A stretch of 64,000 bases of DNA, from the NCBI GenBank assembly GCA_964390905.1, contig CAYMLO010000025.1:1-64000 (forward strand). The letters run 5' to 3'. Every line of letters begins with the position of its first letter. The first letter of the stretch is position 1. The notes below the pieces were generated by a model, which ran no database searches, was not told the origin of the DNA, and saw nothing but the letters and a program-made list of their open reading frames with translations. This DNA is from JAFGLZ01 sp964390905 (GTDB lineage Bacteria > Planctomycetota > Phycisphaerae > UBA1845 > JAFGLZ01). The translations under genes were made by a program, and so were the position numbers. Of the stretch, positions 43,024 through 52,390 are shown piece by piece.

Positions 43024-43854
43024 CTACATCCCGAGTCCGCCGGTGACCTCCAAGACGTGTCCGGTGACGTAGCTGGCCAACGGGGCGGCCATCAGCAGGA
43101 TGCCGGCAGCAGCCTCCTCGGGGCGGCCGGGGCGTTGCAGGGCTGTGAGCATGGGGATGAAGGACAGGATGTTGCCCGGCACGCCGATGGCGACCTGCTC
43201 ACCGCCGACTTCGATGGTCTGGCCTTCCTCCTTGGGCCGGGTCAGGCGGGTCTCGATGAAGCCGAATACGACTGCGTTGCAGCGGATGCCGAAGCTGCCC
43301 CACTCCTTGGCGATCGTCTTGGTCATGCCGATGATGCCCATCTTGGCCGTGGAGTAGTTGGCTTGGCCGGCGTTCCCGTGCGTGCCCGACGTCGACGAGA
43401 CGTTCACGATGCAGCGTGGTTCGGGGATCTGGCCGGCGTTCACCTCGGCCTTGGCGGCCTCGCGCATGTAGGCGGCGGCGGCGCGGATCAGCCGGAAGGG
43501 GGCCGTGTTGTGGATCTCTAGCATGGCGTGCCATTGCTCATCGGTCATCTTGTGGATCACCGCGTCCCAGGTGTACCCGGCGTTGTTCACCAGGATGTCA
43601 AGCTTGCCGTAGGCGTCGACGGCCGCCTTCGTCAGCGCCTCGGGGAAGGCCGGGTCGGTGACGTCGCCGGGCACGCTGATGGCCTGGCCGCCAGCCTGCT
43701 CGATCTGGTTCACAACGTCCTGGGCCGGTTCGGCGTCGCGGTCGGAGACGACGACCTTCGCACCGTGCTCGGCAAACAGCGTCGCCGCCGCCGCGCCAAT
43801 CCCCCGACCCGAGCCCGTGATGATCGCGACTTGTTCTTCGAGCAATCCTCTCAT
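43024..43854 (-). CDS. Short-chain dehydrogenase/reductase, FabG-like
   Basis: 276-aa SDR. The coenzyme motif TGxxxGxG is GSGRGIG (preceded by IIT), NNAG is present, and the catalytic Tyr-x3-Lys is YSTAK with the Ser in VNVSS. Length is normal. It is probably an NAD(P)-dependent oxidoreductase of unknown substrate; annotation as 3-oxoacyl-ACP reductase would be a guess. AAAGG lies upstream of ATG 43854. It stands alone between the ECF gene and the DUF3604 gene. Confidence 0.85.
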   Translation of the reverse strand: MRGLLEEQVAIITGSGRGIGAAAATLFAEHGAKVVVSDRDAEPAQDVVNQIEQAGGQAISVPGDVTDPAFPEALTKAAVDAYGKLDILVNNAGYTWDAVIHKMTDEQWHAMLEIHNTAPFRLIRAAAAYMREAAKAEVNAGQIPEPRCIVNVSSTSGTHGNAGQANYSTAKMGIIGMTKTIAKEWGSFGIRCNAVVFGFIETRLTRPKEEGQTIEVGGEQVAIGVPGNILSFIPMLTALQRPGRPEEAAAGILLMAAPLASYVTGHVLEVTGGLGM

Positions 43855-43951
43855 GATTCTGACACCTTTCCGCCGCGTTTCTTGCGGCAGGCCTTCCGAA
43901 GTTACCTAGAACGCCTCTTCAGTCCTGCAACACGCCAGCCGTCTGCGATGA

Positions 43952-45910
43952 TTACGGCGAGATCCAGATCGGACTGGCCCAGGCCATCTCACGGTCTGCC
44001 TGGGTCACGCGAACGTAGTAGAAACAGAACGGCGTGGCCCAGTACTTCGCCGGAAGCAGGGCGACGTGCGCGAGGGGCTTCCTGTCTTCCCATTCGAACG
44101 ACGCATCTTCGCAGCTGCCGCGATGCGTGTAGACGTCGATGTTGTTGCGAACCACCTCGATCTTCTCGATGGGCGCGGTTCCGTGGACGGCCACCGAGAG
44201 CGTTCGGCGGTCGGCCAGCTCCGGGCGCTCGCCCAAGGTCAACTCGGAGCCCATCGGCGAACCGTCGAGCGAGAAGCTCACGATGATCCTCGGCCCAGTC
44301 GTGCCGTAGCAGTTGCGCCGCCACAGGCCGTCCCAGATCGCCTCCCTTGTCTTCGCCGACGCCCGCACGGCCATGAGCCCCGCCTTCCAGCGCCAAGGGG
44401 GGGTGCCTCGCTGGGTTTCGTCGCCCGGATGGGCCTGGTGATCATCGCCGCCTGCCGTGAAGCCGACACGCCAACCCAGTTCGAGCGCCTTCTGCACGAA
44501 GCCCGACTGGACTTCCGCCGCGTCAATGTCGGGGGAACCTTCTGCCTGAGGCCGGATGGGGTGGAGGTTGCCCTGATGAACGCTTCGTTCCGAAGATCCC
44601 CAGACGCTGAAGATCTCGACCAGGCGTTCTTTCTCGGGGTCGTGGTCCTTCCAGTCGCAGAAGTTCCCCGCGTTGGCAGAGTGATGCGGGATGATCAGTG
44701 CAGTCTCGCCCTGCAACGCGGCGAAGAGATCCGCCGGGGTTGGGCAATGGCCCTCGTCGGACCGGTAGAGGGGTCGGTGATCGTCCAGGAAGTAGACGTT
44801 GCGGTCGCCGTCGCCGTTCCTCCGCCACTTGGCCCATTCATAGCCGAGAAACGTCACGAAGCGGCCAGGCTCGTCGTAGCGGCAGGTGGCCTCCTGAGTC
44901 ATGCGCCACATCTCGTCCGACGTCTCGAAGACGTGGTCGTGGTCGCCCGGCGCACCGAAGTCCAACAGACAGTCGTCACGCATATAGGCGAAGTAGTGGT
45001 CCAGCGAACCGGTGCCGTCCGAGGTCTCCGTGTGGCCGTGGATCATCCCCCAGAGCAACAGATCGGCGAGTGCGTCCAAGTTCTCAACGCATCGAATGGG
45101 GTTGCTTCGGGCGATAAGCTCGTTGGCGCGATCCTCGACCGTCAGCCTGAAGACGCCCGGATCGTCCAGCACCCGGCCTTCCAGCATGCAGCAGCTCGAT
45201 GCGTCCGAATCGGCGCGCCGGCCAACGGAGACCGACTCATCGCCGTTTTGCACGTGAAGCTCGCCGGGGCGCTGACTCGCGACGTTACCGAATCGATCCT
45301 CGGGTCGAACGAGTACATTGAAGGGTTGCCCGGTTTGCACCTGACTGGGTGCGTAGACGCGCAAGTGGTCGAGATCGCCACCGATCACATGGATCAGACA
45401 GGCGCCGGCGATGCGTTTCGGCGGTTCCGGATTCGAGCTCGGCGCTCTGCTGGCCTCAGGCGGCAAGGGCACGAAGAGCAGAAACATCTTGCTGGGCAGT
45501 GTCAGCTCGGGCGCCACGATACCGGCTTGATCTCCCAACAGGACCTCCAAGCAGCCGTCTTTGGCCAGCCCGGCGGCGGGGGCTTGGAAGGAGACCTCTC
45601 CGGGGGCCTGCATCGCCAGAGGCCCAATCGGTTCGCCCGAACGTCGTCGAACCGCCACGAAGCCCTCGGTCCTGGGATTGTCTATCTGAATGCCTTGCCA
45701 CGCGCCCTTGACGTTGCGGCCCCCATGGAAAAGGAGGCGCAGTTCCGTTCCGCCCGGCACCGCCTCGGACAAGATGAACCTGAGCAACCACCTGCCCCTC
45801 TCGCCAGCCCGCGCGACGGGCGGGTCAGCAACCTGGCACTCAACGTTCTCGGGGATTCGGATCGGCCTGACGAATCGCGGCACAGGAACGAGACGGTCGG
45901 TCGCACACAT
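43952..45910 (-). CDS. DUF3604-family protein
   Basis: 652-aa protein. It has an N-terminal beta-rich region (~1-290), then the DUF3604 core resembling PHP-type metal-dependent phosphoesterases: MIHGHTETSDGTGSLDHYF (metal-binding His/Asp candidates), FGAPGDHDHVF, LIIPHHSANAGNFCDWKDHD, and FTAGGDDHQAHPG. No signal peptide is evident. DUF3604 proteins are common in planctomycetes and have no proven reaction. The gene on its left (SDR) ends 97 bases away; gldA lies to the right on the same strand. Confidence 0.8.
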   Translation of the reverse strand: MCATDRLVPVPRFVRPIRIPENVECQVADPPVARAGERGRWLLRFILSEAVPGGTELRLLFHGGRNVKGAWQGIQIDNPRTEGFVAVRRRSGEPIGPLAMQAPGEVSFQAPAAGLAKDGCLEVLLGDQAGIVAPELTLPSKMFLLFVPLPPEASRAPSSNPEPPKRIAGACLIHVIGGDLDHLRVYAPSQVQTGQPFNVLVRPEDRFGNVASQRPGELHVQNGDESVSVGRRADSDASSCCMLEGRVLDDPGVFRLTVEDRANELIARSNPIRCVENLDALADLLLWGMIHGHTETSDGTGSLDHYFAYMRDDCLLDFGAPGDHDHVFETSDEMWRMTQEATCRYDEPGRFVTFLGYEWAKWRRNGDGDRNVYFLDDHRPLYRSDEGHCPTPADLFAALQGETALIIPHHSANAGNFCDWKDHDPEKERLVEIFSVWGSSERSVHQGNLHPIRPQAEGSPDIDAAEVQSGFVQKALELGWRVGFTAGGDDHQAHPGDETQRGTPPWRWKAGLMAVRASAKTREAIWDGLWRRNCYGTTGPRIIVSFSLDGSPMGSELTLGERPELADRRTLSVAVHGTAPIEKIEVVRNNIDVYTHRGSCEDASFEWEDRKPLAHVALLPAKYWATPFCFYYVRVTQADREMAWASPIWISP

Positions 45911-46010
45911 GTCTAGGGTCCAAGCGGCGAGACCTGGCGTGTCATCTTCGGGCGCATCGTGTCCCGATTGCCGACCCGCGGACCTTGAATCCGGGGACGG
46001 CGTCTGCTCG

Positions 46011-47123
46011 TCAGGCGCTGGCCTGCAGCTTCTTGCGCTCTTGGCCCAGGGCGTCGGCGGCGATCATCGCGTCGACGACGCCTTCCGACGTCACCTCGAA
46101 GGAGTGGCTTTGACATAGCGACCCTTCGCCGGCGCAGATATCGCCGATGGTCTTCAGGCGATCGCGTGTGACGCCCTCCAGGTTCAGGTCGGCGAGCGTC
46201 ACCGGCAGGCCGACGGCGATTTCGAAGTCAACGATGTCGTACATCTCGTCAACGTCCATATCTTCGTCGAGGCAGAGCTGGGTGATCACGCCGAAGCCCA
46301 CCTCCTCGCCGTGCATGAAGCCCTCGCACTCGGGGAACCCCGGCAGGCAGTTGGCGACCATGTGTGCGGTGGCCAGCCCGCCGCTCTCGAACCCCAGCCC
46401 CGAGTGCAGGACGTTGGCTTCGATGACCTTCTCCACCGCCGGCGTGACGACGTTGTTCTCGACCGCCCGCTTGGCCTCCACGCCATGCTCCATCAGCACC
46501 TCATAGCCGAGCTGGGCGATGGTCATGGCGGCCACCGTCGAGACGCCGCCCGCCAGATTGAGCGCCCGCGTCTTGTGGGCCGCCTTGGCCTCGACCCACG
46601 TGGCCAGCGCGTCGCCCATCCCGGCGACGAACGCGCGGGGCGGTCCGTTGGCAATCACCTGGCTGTCCACCATGACCAGGTCCGGGTTGAAGGGCCAGCA
46701 GTCGAAGTTGATGAAGTTGCCTTTCTCGTCGTACCACACGGTCGCGGCGCTGGTCGGCGAGTCGTTAGAGGCGATCGTCGGGCAGGTGACGATTCTGATC
46801 TTCTTGTCGATACCGACGGCCTTGGCGACGTCGAGCGTCTTGCCGCCGCCGACGCCGATCGAGACGTCGCAGCCGTTCTTGGCGGCAATCGCCCCGACCC
46901 GTTCGGCCTCCGCGTGGGTGGACTCGCCTTGGAAGTCGACGTCGACGACGTCGAGCCCGGCCTCCTTGAAGCTCGCGAGCACGGTCTGGCCTACGAGGCC
47001 CTTCACGCGCGAATCCCACAGCACCAGGGGCTTGGCGCCGATGATGCTGACGTAGCTGCCGATTTCCTTAAGGACGCCCCTTCCTTGTACGTACTTGCGC
47101 GGTGCGATCAGTACTTTCTTCAT
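46011..47123 (-). CDS. gldA: Glycerol dehydrogenase (iron-type alcohol dehydrogenase)
   Basis: 370-aa NAD-dependent enzyme that oxidises glycerol to dihydroxyacetone. The dinucleotide region (IGVGGGKTLDVAKA) and metal ligands (Asp in MGDALATWVE, His in GLATAHMVAN, His in CEGFMHGEEVG) match GldA. ATG 47123 is used because AAGGAG precedes it; the frame continues open to 47210. With glpD and a DegT/epimerase set in the window it suggests processing of triose or ketose products. Cytoplasmic. Confidence 0.92.
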   Translation of the reverse strand: MKKVLIAPRKYVQGRGVLKEIGSYVSIIGAKPLVLWDSRVKGLVGQTVLASFKEAGLDVVDVDFQGESTHAEAERVGAIAAKNGCDVSIGVGGGKTLDVAKAVGIDKKIRIVTCPTIASNDSPTSAATVWYDEKGNFINFDCWPFNPDLVMVDSQVIANGPPRAFVAGMGDALATWVEAKAAHKTRALNLAGGVSTVAAMTIAQLGYEVLMEHGVEAKRAVENNVVTPAVEKVIEANVLHSGLGFESGGLATAHMVANCLPGFPECEGFMHGEEVGFGVITQLCLDEDMDVDEMYDIVDFEIAVGLPVTLADLNLEGVTRDRLKTIGDICAGEGSLCQSHSFEVTSEGVVDAMIAADALGQERKKLQASA

Positions 47124-47334
47124 GTGGAGAGTCTCCTTGCCGATGCGTCCCGGCGAACGGGGACGCGCACCGGCGGGCCGTATCCTAGGCGACCGGTTTG
47201 GCGCTGTCAAAACGGTGTGGCGTTTGCGCTGTGTCGGGCCCGATGTGGGACGGGATGAGCAGGCGCGTGGGCCAACGGCTTACGGATCGGGTAGAATCGC
47301 AGCGCTCCTCAGAACTGTTGGGAGGCCTGTCCCG

Positions 47335-48786
47335 ATGAACCGAAGACGCTTTCTGCAGATGCTATCCGGGGTTTGCGCAGGACAGACACTCGCGGCGCGA
47401 ACGCCCGCGCGGCAAACGGGCTTGCGCCAACAGGGCCGACGACCGAATGTCGTTCTCTTCGTGGCCGACGACCTCGGCTACGGAGAGCTGGGGTGCTACG
47501 GTCAGAAGAAGATCCGGACGCCCAACATCGATCGGCTGGCGGCTGAGGGGATGCGGTTCACGCAGGCCTATGCCGGTTCGCACGTTTGCGCTCCGTCACG
47601 GAGCGTGCTGATGACCGGGCTGCATGCGGGACACACGCCGGTTCGCGCGAACGGGGCCGGCAAACACCTCTATGATGACGACGTGACCGTGGCCGAGGTG
47701 CTCAAGAAGGGCGGCTATGCGACCGGGGCGTTCGGCAAGTGGGGCCTCGGCAATGAGACCACGCCCGGCCAGCCGAACCTGCAGGGCTTCGACGCGTTCA
47801 TGGGACAGCTCGAACAGGTCCACGCGCACTTCTACTATCCCTATTGGATCTGGAAGGACAACGAGAAGTACCCGCTGCCGAAGAACGAGGGAAACCAGCG
47901 GGGCCAGTACGTTCACGACGTCTTACACGAGCGGGCGCTGCGGTTCATCCGCGACAACCGGGACCGTCCGTTCTTCTGTTACATCCCCTGCATCATCCCG
48001 CACGTCGAGCTGGTCGTGCCCGAGGACTCGGAGGGACCGTATCGGGGCAGGTTCCCGAAGGTCCGTATCAACGACCCGCGGCCCGGGTACATCGGCTCGG
48101 AGGACGGATACGCGACGTTCGCCGGCATGGTCAGCCGGATGGACCGCGGCGTCGGCGAGATCCTGGCCCTCCTCAAGCAGCTTGGTATCGACAAGGATAC
48201 GCTCATCCTCTTCAGTTCCGACAACGGCGGGCAGGGTGGCCCTTGGAGCGGGATGACCGATTTCTTCGAGGGAAACGGCCCGCTGCGCGGCTACAAAGGC
48301 TCCTTCTACGAGGGTGGGTTGCGCGTGCCGATGATCGCTCGTTGGCCCGGTCGCATCCGGCCCGGCTCGACGAGCGATCACGTCCTGGGCTTCCAGGACG
48401 TCTTGCCGACGTTGGCGGACGTCGCCGGGGTCCGGCCGCCCGACGGGACCGACGGCGTTTCCTTCTTGCCCACCTTGCTCGGCTCGAGTGAGCAGCCCGC
48501 CCACGACTTTTTGTACTGGGAATACCGCCGCGGGAAGGCCCTTGCGCAGGCCGTCAGGCGGGGCGACTGGAAGCTCGTCAAAAACAGGGCGGGACGGATC
48601 GAGCTGTATGACCTGGTCGGCGACATCGGGGAGACGACGGACCTGGCGGCCGGCTATCCGGAGGTCGTCCAGGAGATCGCATCCGTCCTCGCCGGCGCGC
48701 GCACGCCTGAGCGCGCCTACACCCCCATCAAGCGACCGACCATCGACGACTATGTTCGGCAACCTAGCAGTCGGCCATCTGATTGA
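47335..48786 (+). CDS. Tat-exported sulfatase
   Basis: 483-aa formylglycine-dependent sulfatase. Leader NRRRFLQMLSG; metal region VADDLGYGELGCYG; nucleophile motif VCAPSRS (Cys85, C-x-P-S-R); C-terminal FSSDNGGQGGP. The motif and length are typical of polysaccharide arylsulfatases. ATG 47335 has GGGAGG upstream. It is divergent from gldA and converges on the CBM9-like lipoprotein gene with a 5-base gap. It differs from the 21010 sulfatase in leader and motif, so they probably have different specificities. Confidence 0.92.
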   Translation: MNRRRFLQMLSGVCAGQTLAARTPARQTGLRQQGRRPNVVLFVADDLGYGELGCYGQKKIRTPNIDRLAAEGMRFTQAYAGSHVCAPSRSVLMTGLHAGHTPVRANGAGKHLYDDDVTVAEVLKKGGYATGAFGKWGLGNETTPGQPNLQGFDAFMGQLEQVHAHFYYPYWIWKDNEKYPLPKNEGNQRGQYVHDVLHERALRFIRDNRDRPFFCYIPCIIPHVELVVPEDSEGPYRGRFPKVRINDPRPGYIGSEDGYATFAGMVSRMDRGVGEILALLKQLGIDKDTLILFSSDNGGQGGPWSGMTDFFEGNGPLRGYKGSFYEGGLRVPMIARWPGRIRPGSTSDHVLGFQDVLPTLADVAGVRPPDGTDGVSFLPTLLGSSEQPAHDFLYWEYRRGKALAQAVRRGDWKLVKNRAGRIELYDLVGDIGETTDLAAGYPEVVQEIASVLAGARTPERAYTPIKRPTIDDYVRQPSSRPSD

Positions 48787-48791
48787 CCGCG

Positions 48792-49541
48792 CTACTTAGC
48801 CGCTTGGAAGATCAGTTGTCCGTACCCTTCGTAGTAGTGGAATCCCGAGGGGGATTCCGGGATGGACATGATCAGCAGCGGCTCTTCGAACGACTTGGAG
48901 TAGTCGTAGCGGAACGCACCGAACGTCCAGGTCACGCCGTCCGCGGGCGACTGGGCGCCGATGAAGGCCTTGAGGGGGATGGCCATTTCGATCGTATACC
49001 CGCGGTCGTCGTCGCGTCCGTCGCCGTCCGTGCCGTCGATGCGCGTGGCGATCTTCGTGCCGGACGACCAGCCCTTGAACCGGTGGTAGCCGCCCGACCC
49101 GCGGCTGGTGTATCGACCGTCGTACTGGGCGCCGTTCGGGGCCGTCACGAACTCGTAGTAGGGGCGTTCGGCTGCGCTGGGCTTGATGAACAGCTCGCCG
49201 ACGTCCCCGTTCCACAGCTCGTCGTCAGGCTTGTTGGAGTAGGACCAGATGTCGTCGTCGGTGCACTCGAAGGCGACATAGAGGCACCGCTCGTCCCACA
49301 GCATGCGGACGATCGTGGGGGATATGTAGCTGGCGTCCTTCGGCTGGAGGGGGTGGAACTGGGTGATCTTGTCAGCCTTGGTCCAGGCCGGCTCGTCCAG
49401 CTTGCCGTCGATCTTGATGCCGTCCGACGCGAGGCGGCACGTGTAGTCGGGGCCCTTGAGCGTGGCCTGTTGTGTCTGACAGCCGGTCACCACGGCGGAC
49501 AGCAGAACGATCCAGACGAGTGAGTACGGTCTACGCGGCAT
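48792..49541 (-). CDS. CBM9-like lipoprotein
   Basis: 249-aa exported protein. A lipoprotein leader ends LLSAVVTGC (lipobox, Cys21 approx). The mature part matches the CBM9-like (DOMON/CBM9_2) fold, for example IKIDGKLDEPAWTKAD and the DVGELFIKP and GYTIEMAIPL strands. Likely a membrane-tethered carbohydrate-binding protein; the bound sugar is not evident. It is divergent from the ABC ATPase gene, which has no binding protein of its own. Confidence 0.75.
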   Translation of the reverse strand: MPRRPYSLVWIVLLSAVVTGCQTQQATLKGPDYTCRLASDGIKIDGKLDEPAWTKADKITQFHPLQPKDASYISPTIVRMLWDERCLYVAFECTDDDIWSYSNKPDDELWNGDVGELFIKPSAAERPYYEFVTAPNGAQYDGRYTSRGSGGYHRFKGWSSGTKIATRIDGTDGDGRDDDRGYTIEMAIPLKAFIGAQSPADGVTWTFGAFRYDYSKSFEEPLLIMSIPESPSGFHYYEGYGQLIFQAAK

Positions 49542-49716
49542 GTGACATCCTCCTGCAAGAAGACGACGTCGGTTGTACGAGTCGAGCCGAGATCACGCAG
49601 CAGGCAGTCACCCTACCGCAGGGAGCGCGCACCGTCAAAAGGTCGATCCCTTGGGAGTGACGCCGATTCGTTGGGGCTACTCATCCGTGCATCGGGGTGA
49701 TACAGTGTGCGGTGCG

Positions 49717-51249
49717 ATGGGAGCAGACCGACCGGCAGCGGCCTCGCTGCTGGACATGCAGGGCATCAGCAAGCGATTCGGCGGCGTGCAGGCGCTCGAC
49801 GGGGTCGATTTCGATCTGCGTGCGGGCGAGGTCCACATCGTCGTAGGCGAGAACGGCGCGGGCAAGAGCACGCTGATGAAGATCCTGGCGGGGGCGCAGC
49901 AGGCCGACAGCGGCCAGATCCTGCTGGACGGGCTGCCGGCGGTGATCGATTCACCCTCCGACGCGTTCGAGCTGGGGATCGCCACGGTCTATCAGGAATT
50001 CGCACTGGCCGGAGCCCTGACGGTGGCGGAGAACATCTTCTTGGGTCGTGAGCCGCTGCGTGTCCGACCGGGGGTGATTGACTACCGGGCGATGAACGAT
50101 GAGGCCGCCAGACTCCTGGATAGACTGAACTGTCCCGTCCCGCCAACCGCCATCGTCGAGACGCTGGGGACGGCCCAGATGCAGCTCGTCGAGATCGCCA
50201 AGGCATTGGCGTTCCGCAGTCGGATCCTGATCCTCGACGAACCGACGGCGGCCCTGTCGGAGGGCGAGATCGGTCACCTCTTCGACGTGATCCGCCAACT
50301 CCGCGATGAGGGCGTCTCGATCGTCTACATCAGCCATCGTCTGGAGGAGTTCGAGCACATCGGCGACCGGATCACGGTGCTTCGGAACGGGGTGAAGATC
50401 GAGACCCTCTCCATGGCCGAGGCGAGCATCGATCGTCTGGTCCGGTCGATGGCGGGCCGGGAGGTCAAGGAGCTGTTCCCGAAACAGCCCGCCCAGATCG
50501 GCGAGCCGGTCCTTCGCGTGGAGGGGTTGACCGTTGGCGAACGGCTGGTGGACCTGTCGTTCGAGCTGCGTGCCGGCGAGATCCTGGGCGTGGCGGGCCT
50601 GGTGGGGTCAGGTCGGACCACGCTGTGCCGTGCGCTGTTCGGGCTGGAGCGGATCGATCGGGGACGTATCTGGCTGCGCGGCGGGGAGGTGACGGGCCTG
50701 CCTCCGACGCGGTCGATCGAGGCCGGCGTCGGCCTCGTGCCCGAGGACCGCAAGGGTCAGGGCTTGGCGCTGAACCTGACGTTGAGGCACAACGTGGCGC
50801 TGCCGTCGCTGCCGCGGATCAGCAGTCTGATGGGGGTTCGGGCGGCCGCCGAGCGACAGTTGGCCGCCGAGCAGGTGGAACGCCTGTCGATCGTCGCGTC
50901 GTCCATCGAACAGCTGGCAGGGGAACTGAGCGGCGGCAACCAGCAGAAGCTCGTGCTGGCCAAGTGGTTTGCGGCCAACAGCGAGGTGATGATCCTCGAC
51001 GAGCCCGCCCGAGGCGTGGACGTCGGGGCCAAGGCGGAGATCTTCCGCATCATCAGCGAATCCGCGGCTGAGGGGCGGGCGGTCTTGATGGTGTCCAGTT
51101 ACCTGCCCGAGATCCTGGGCATGGCCGATCGCGTGCTGGTCCTGTACCGGGGGCGGCTGGCGGGCGAGCTGCCGATCGAAGGGCTGACCCAGGAGCGGAT
51201 CATTCACTTGGCTTCCGTGGGCGGTGATTTGGAGGAGTCGGCCGCATGA
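49717..51249 (+). CDS. Ribose/galactose-type ABC importer ATPase (RbsA/MglA-like)
   Basis: 510-aa double-ATPase subunit of the CUT2 sugar importers. The N-terminal Walker A is GENGAGKST; the first signature is unusual (LGTAQMQLVEIAKAL rather than LSVGQQQ). The second half has the degenerate P-loop GLVGSGRTT and the signature LSGGNQQK with LDEPARGVD. Full length. ATG 49717; GTG 49705 with GGGGTG upstream is an alternative. The permease follows with an ATGA overlap. No substrate-binding protein is next to it. Confidence 0.9.
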   Translation: MGADRPAAASLLDMQGISKRFGGVQALDGVDFDLRAGEVHIVVGENGAGKSTLMKILAGAQQADSGQILLDGLPAVIDSPSDAFELGIATVYQEFALAGALTVAENIFLGREPLRVRPGVIDYRAMNDEAARLLDRLNCPVPPTAIVETLGTAQMQLVEIAKALAFRSRILILDEPTAALSEGEIGHLFDVIRQLRDEGVSIVYISHRLEEFEHIGDRITVLRNGVKIETLSMAEASIDRLVRSMAGREVKELFPKQPAQIGEPVLRVEGLTVGERLVDLSFELRAGEILGVAGLVGSGRTTLCRALFGLERIDRGRIWLRGGEVTGLPPTRSIEAGVGLVPEDRKGQGLALNLTLRHNVALPSLPRISSLMGVRAAAERQLAAEQVERLSIVASSIEQLAGELSGGNQQKLVLAKWFAANSEVMILDEPARGVDVGAKAEIFRIISESAAEGRAVLMVSSYLPEILGMADRVLVLYRGRLAGELPIEGLTQERIIHLASVGGDLEESAA

Positions 51250-52256
51250 CCGAATCGTCGACGGCGTCCGTGAACGGCGGGATCTCCGAGCAACGTCTGT
51301 GGCGGTTGCTGAAGGCGGGGCTCCCTTATGCCGGGTTGGCGGTGCTGCTCGCGGTCCTGTCGATTCTCCGCTCCGAGTCGTTCCTGACGATTGACAACTT
51401 CACGATCGTGATCAAGCGGAGCAGCTACGTCATCATCGCGGCCGCCGGGATGACGATGGTCATCGTCAGCGGCGGGATCGATCTGTCGGTCGGGAGCATC
51501 TTCGCATTCAGCGGCGTGACGGGGGCGCTGGCGGTCACGGCCGGCGTGCCCGTGCCGGTGGCGATCCTGATGGGGGTTGGCGCGGGCGCGGCCTGCGGCC
51601 TGGTTAGCGGGGGGATGATCACGCTGCTGCGGATCCCGCCGTTCATCGCCACGCTGGGCATGCTGTGGGCGATCCGCGGGCTCGGCGAGGCGGTCACGCA
51701 CGGCGGCCAGGCGCGGTACATCGAGGCGCCCGCGTGGCGGTGGCTGTATTCCGATCTGACGACGATTCAGGTGGCCGGCTTGGAGATCCCCGTGCCCGTG
51801 CCGGTGGTCTTGATGGTCGTCGTCGTCTTGACCTTCACCTACATCATGCGACGCACGCGGCTGGGGCGGTACACGTATGCGATCGGGTCGAACGCGGAGG
51901 CCGCACGGCTGTCGGGCGTTCGGATCCGGCGGGTGCAGGCGATCCTCTACATGATCTGCGGAGGGCTGGCGGGGCTGAGCGGGATGATCCTGGCCGCCAA
52001 GCTCAGCGCCGGCGTGGCCACGGAAGGCATCGGCGAGGAGCTGACCGTCATCGCTGCGGTCGTGATCGGTGGCGGATCGCTCAGCGGGGGCATGGGGACG
52101 GTAGGGGGGTGCGTGATCGGGGCGTTGCTGATGAGCTTCCTGGCCAACGGGTGCAATCTGGTGGGGATCGAGCAGCATTGGCAGAAGGTCATCGCGGGGG
52201 CTATTGTCGTCGCGGCCGTCGCGCTGGATCAATGGCGGCATCGGCGGGCGGGCTGA
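51246..52256 (+). CDS. Ribose-type ABC importer permease (RbsC-like)
   Basis: 336-aa membrane permease with about ten TM segments and the typical conserved part AAAGMTMVIVSGGIDLSVGS. It overlaps the ATPase stop by 4 bases (ATGA). Only one permease gene is present, so it probably works as a homodimer as in RbsC. The solute-binding protein is missing from the window; it could be encoded elsewhere, or the CBM9-like lipoprotein could serve as an unusual partner. Confidence 0.9.
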   Translation: MTESSTASVNGGISEQRLWRLLKAGLPYAGLAVLLAVLSILRSESFLTIDNFTIVIKRSSYVIIAAAGMTMVIVSGGIDLSVGSIFAFSGVTGALAVTAGVPVPVAILMGVGAGAACGLVSGGMITLLRIPPFIATLGMLWAIRGLGEAVTHGGQARYIEAPAWRWLYSDLTTIQVAGLEIPVPVPVVLMVVVVLTFTYIMRRTRLGRYTYAIGSNAEAARLSGVRIRRVQAILYMICGGLAGLSGMILAAKLSAGVATEGIGEELTVIAAVVIGGGSLSGGMGTVGGCVIGALLMSFLANGCNLVGIEQHWQKVIAGAIVVAAVALDQWRHRRAG

Positions 52257-52269
52257 CCCTGCCGTGATG

Positions 52270-52327
52270 CGCGCGGCGATGAATGCCGCGCGTCGGTGTG
52301 AACCGAGCCCGCCTGTCCTCAGGCGGG
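52270..52327. terminator. Two adjacent hairpins between convergent genes
   Basis: First: perfect 8-bp stem 52270-52277 with 52285-52292 (7-base loop). Second: perfect 7-bp stem 52308-52314 with 52321-52327 (6-base loop). They lie just after the permease stop and just before the end of the minus-strand 52391 gene. No T tract, so termination is inferred. Confidence 0.5.
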
Positions 52328-52390
52328 TCAGGCCGGGCTGGGGACAGCGCGGCTCCGGACGGCTCGGCTCGGGGCGGCGCCGCGGTCCGG

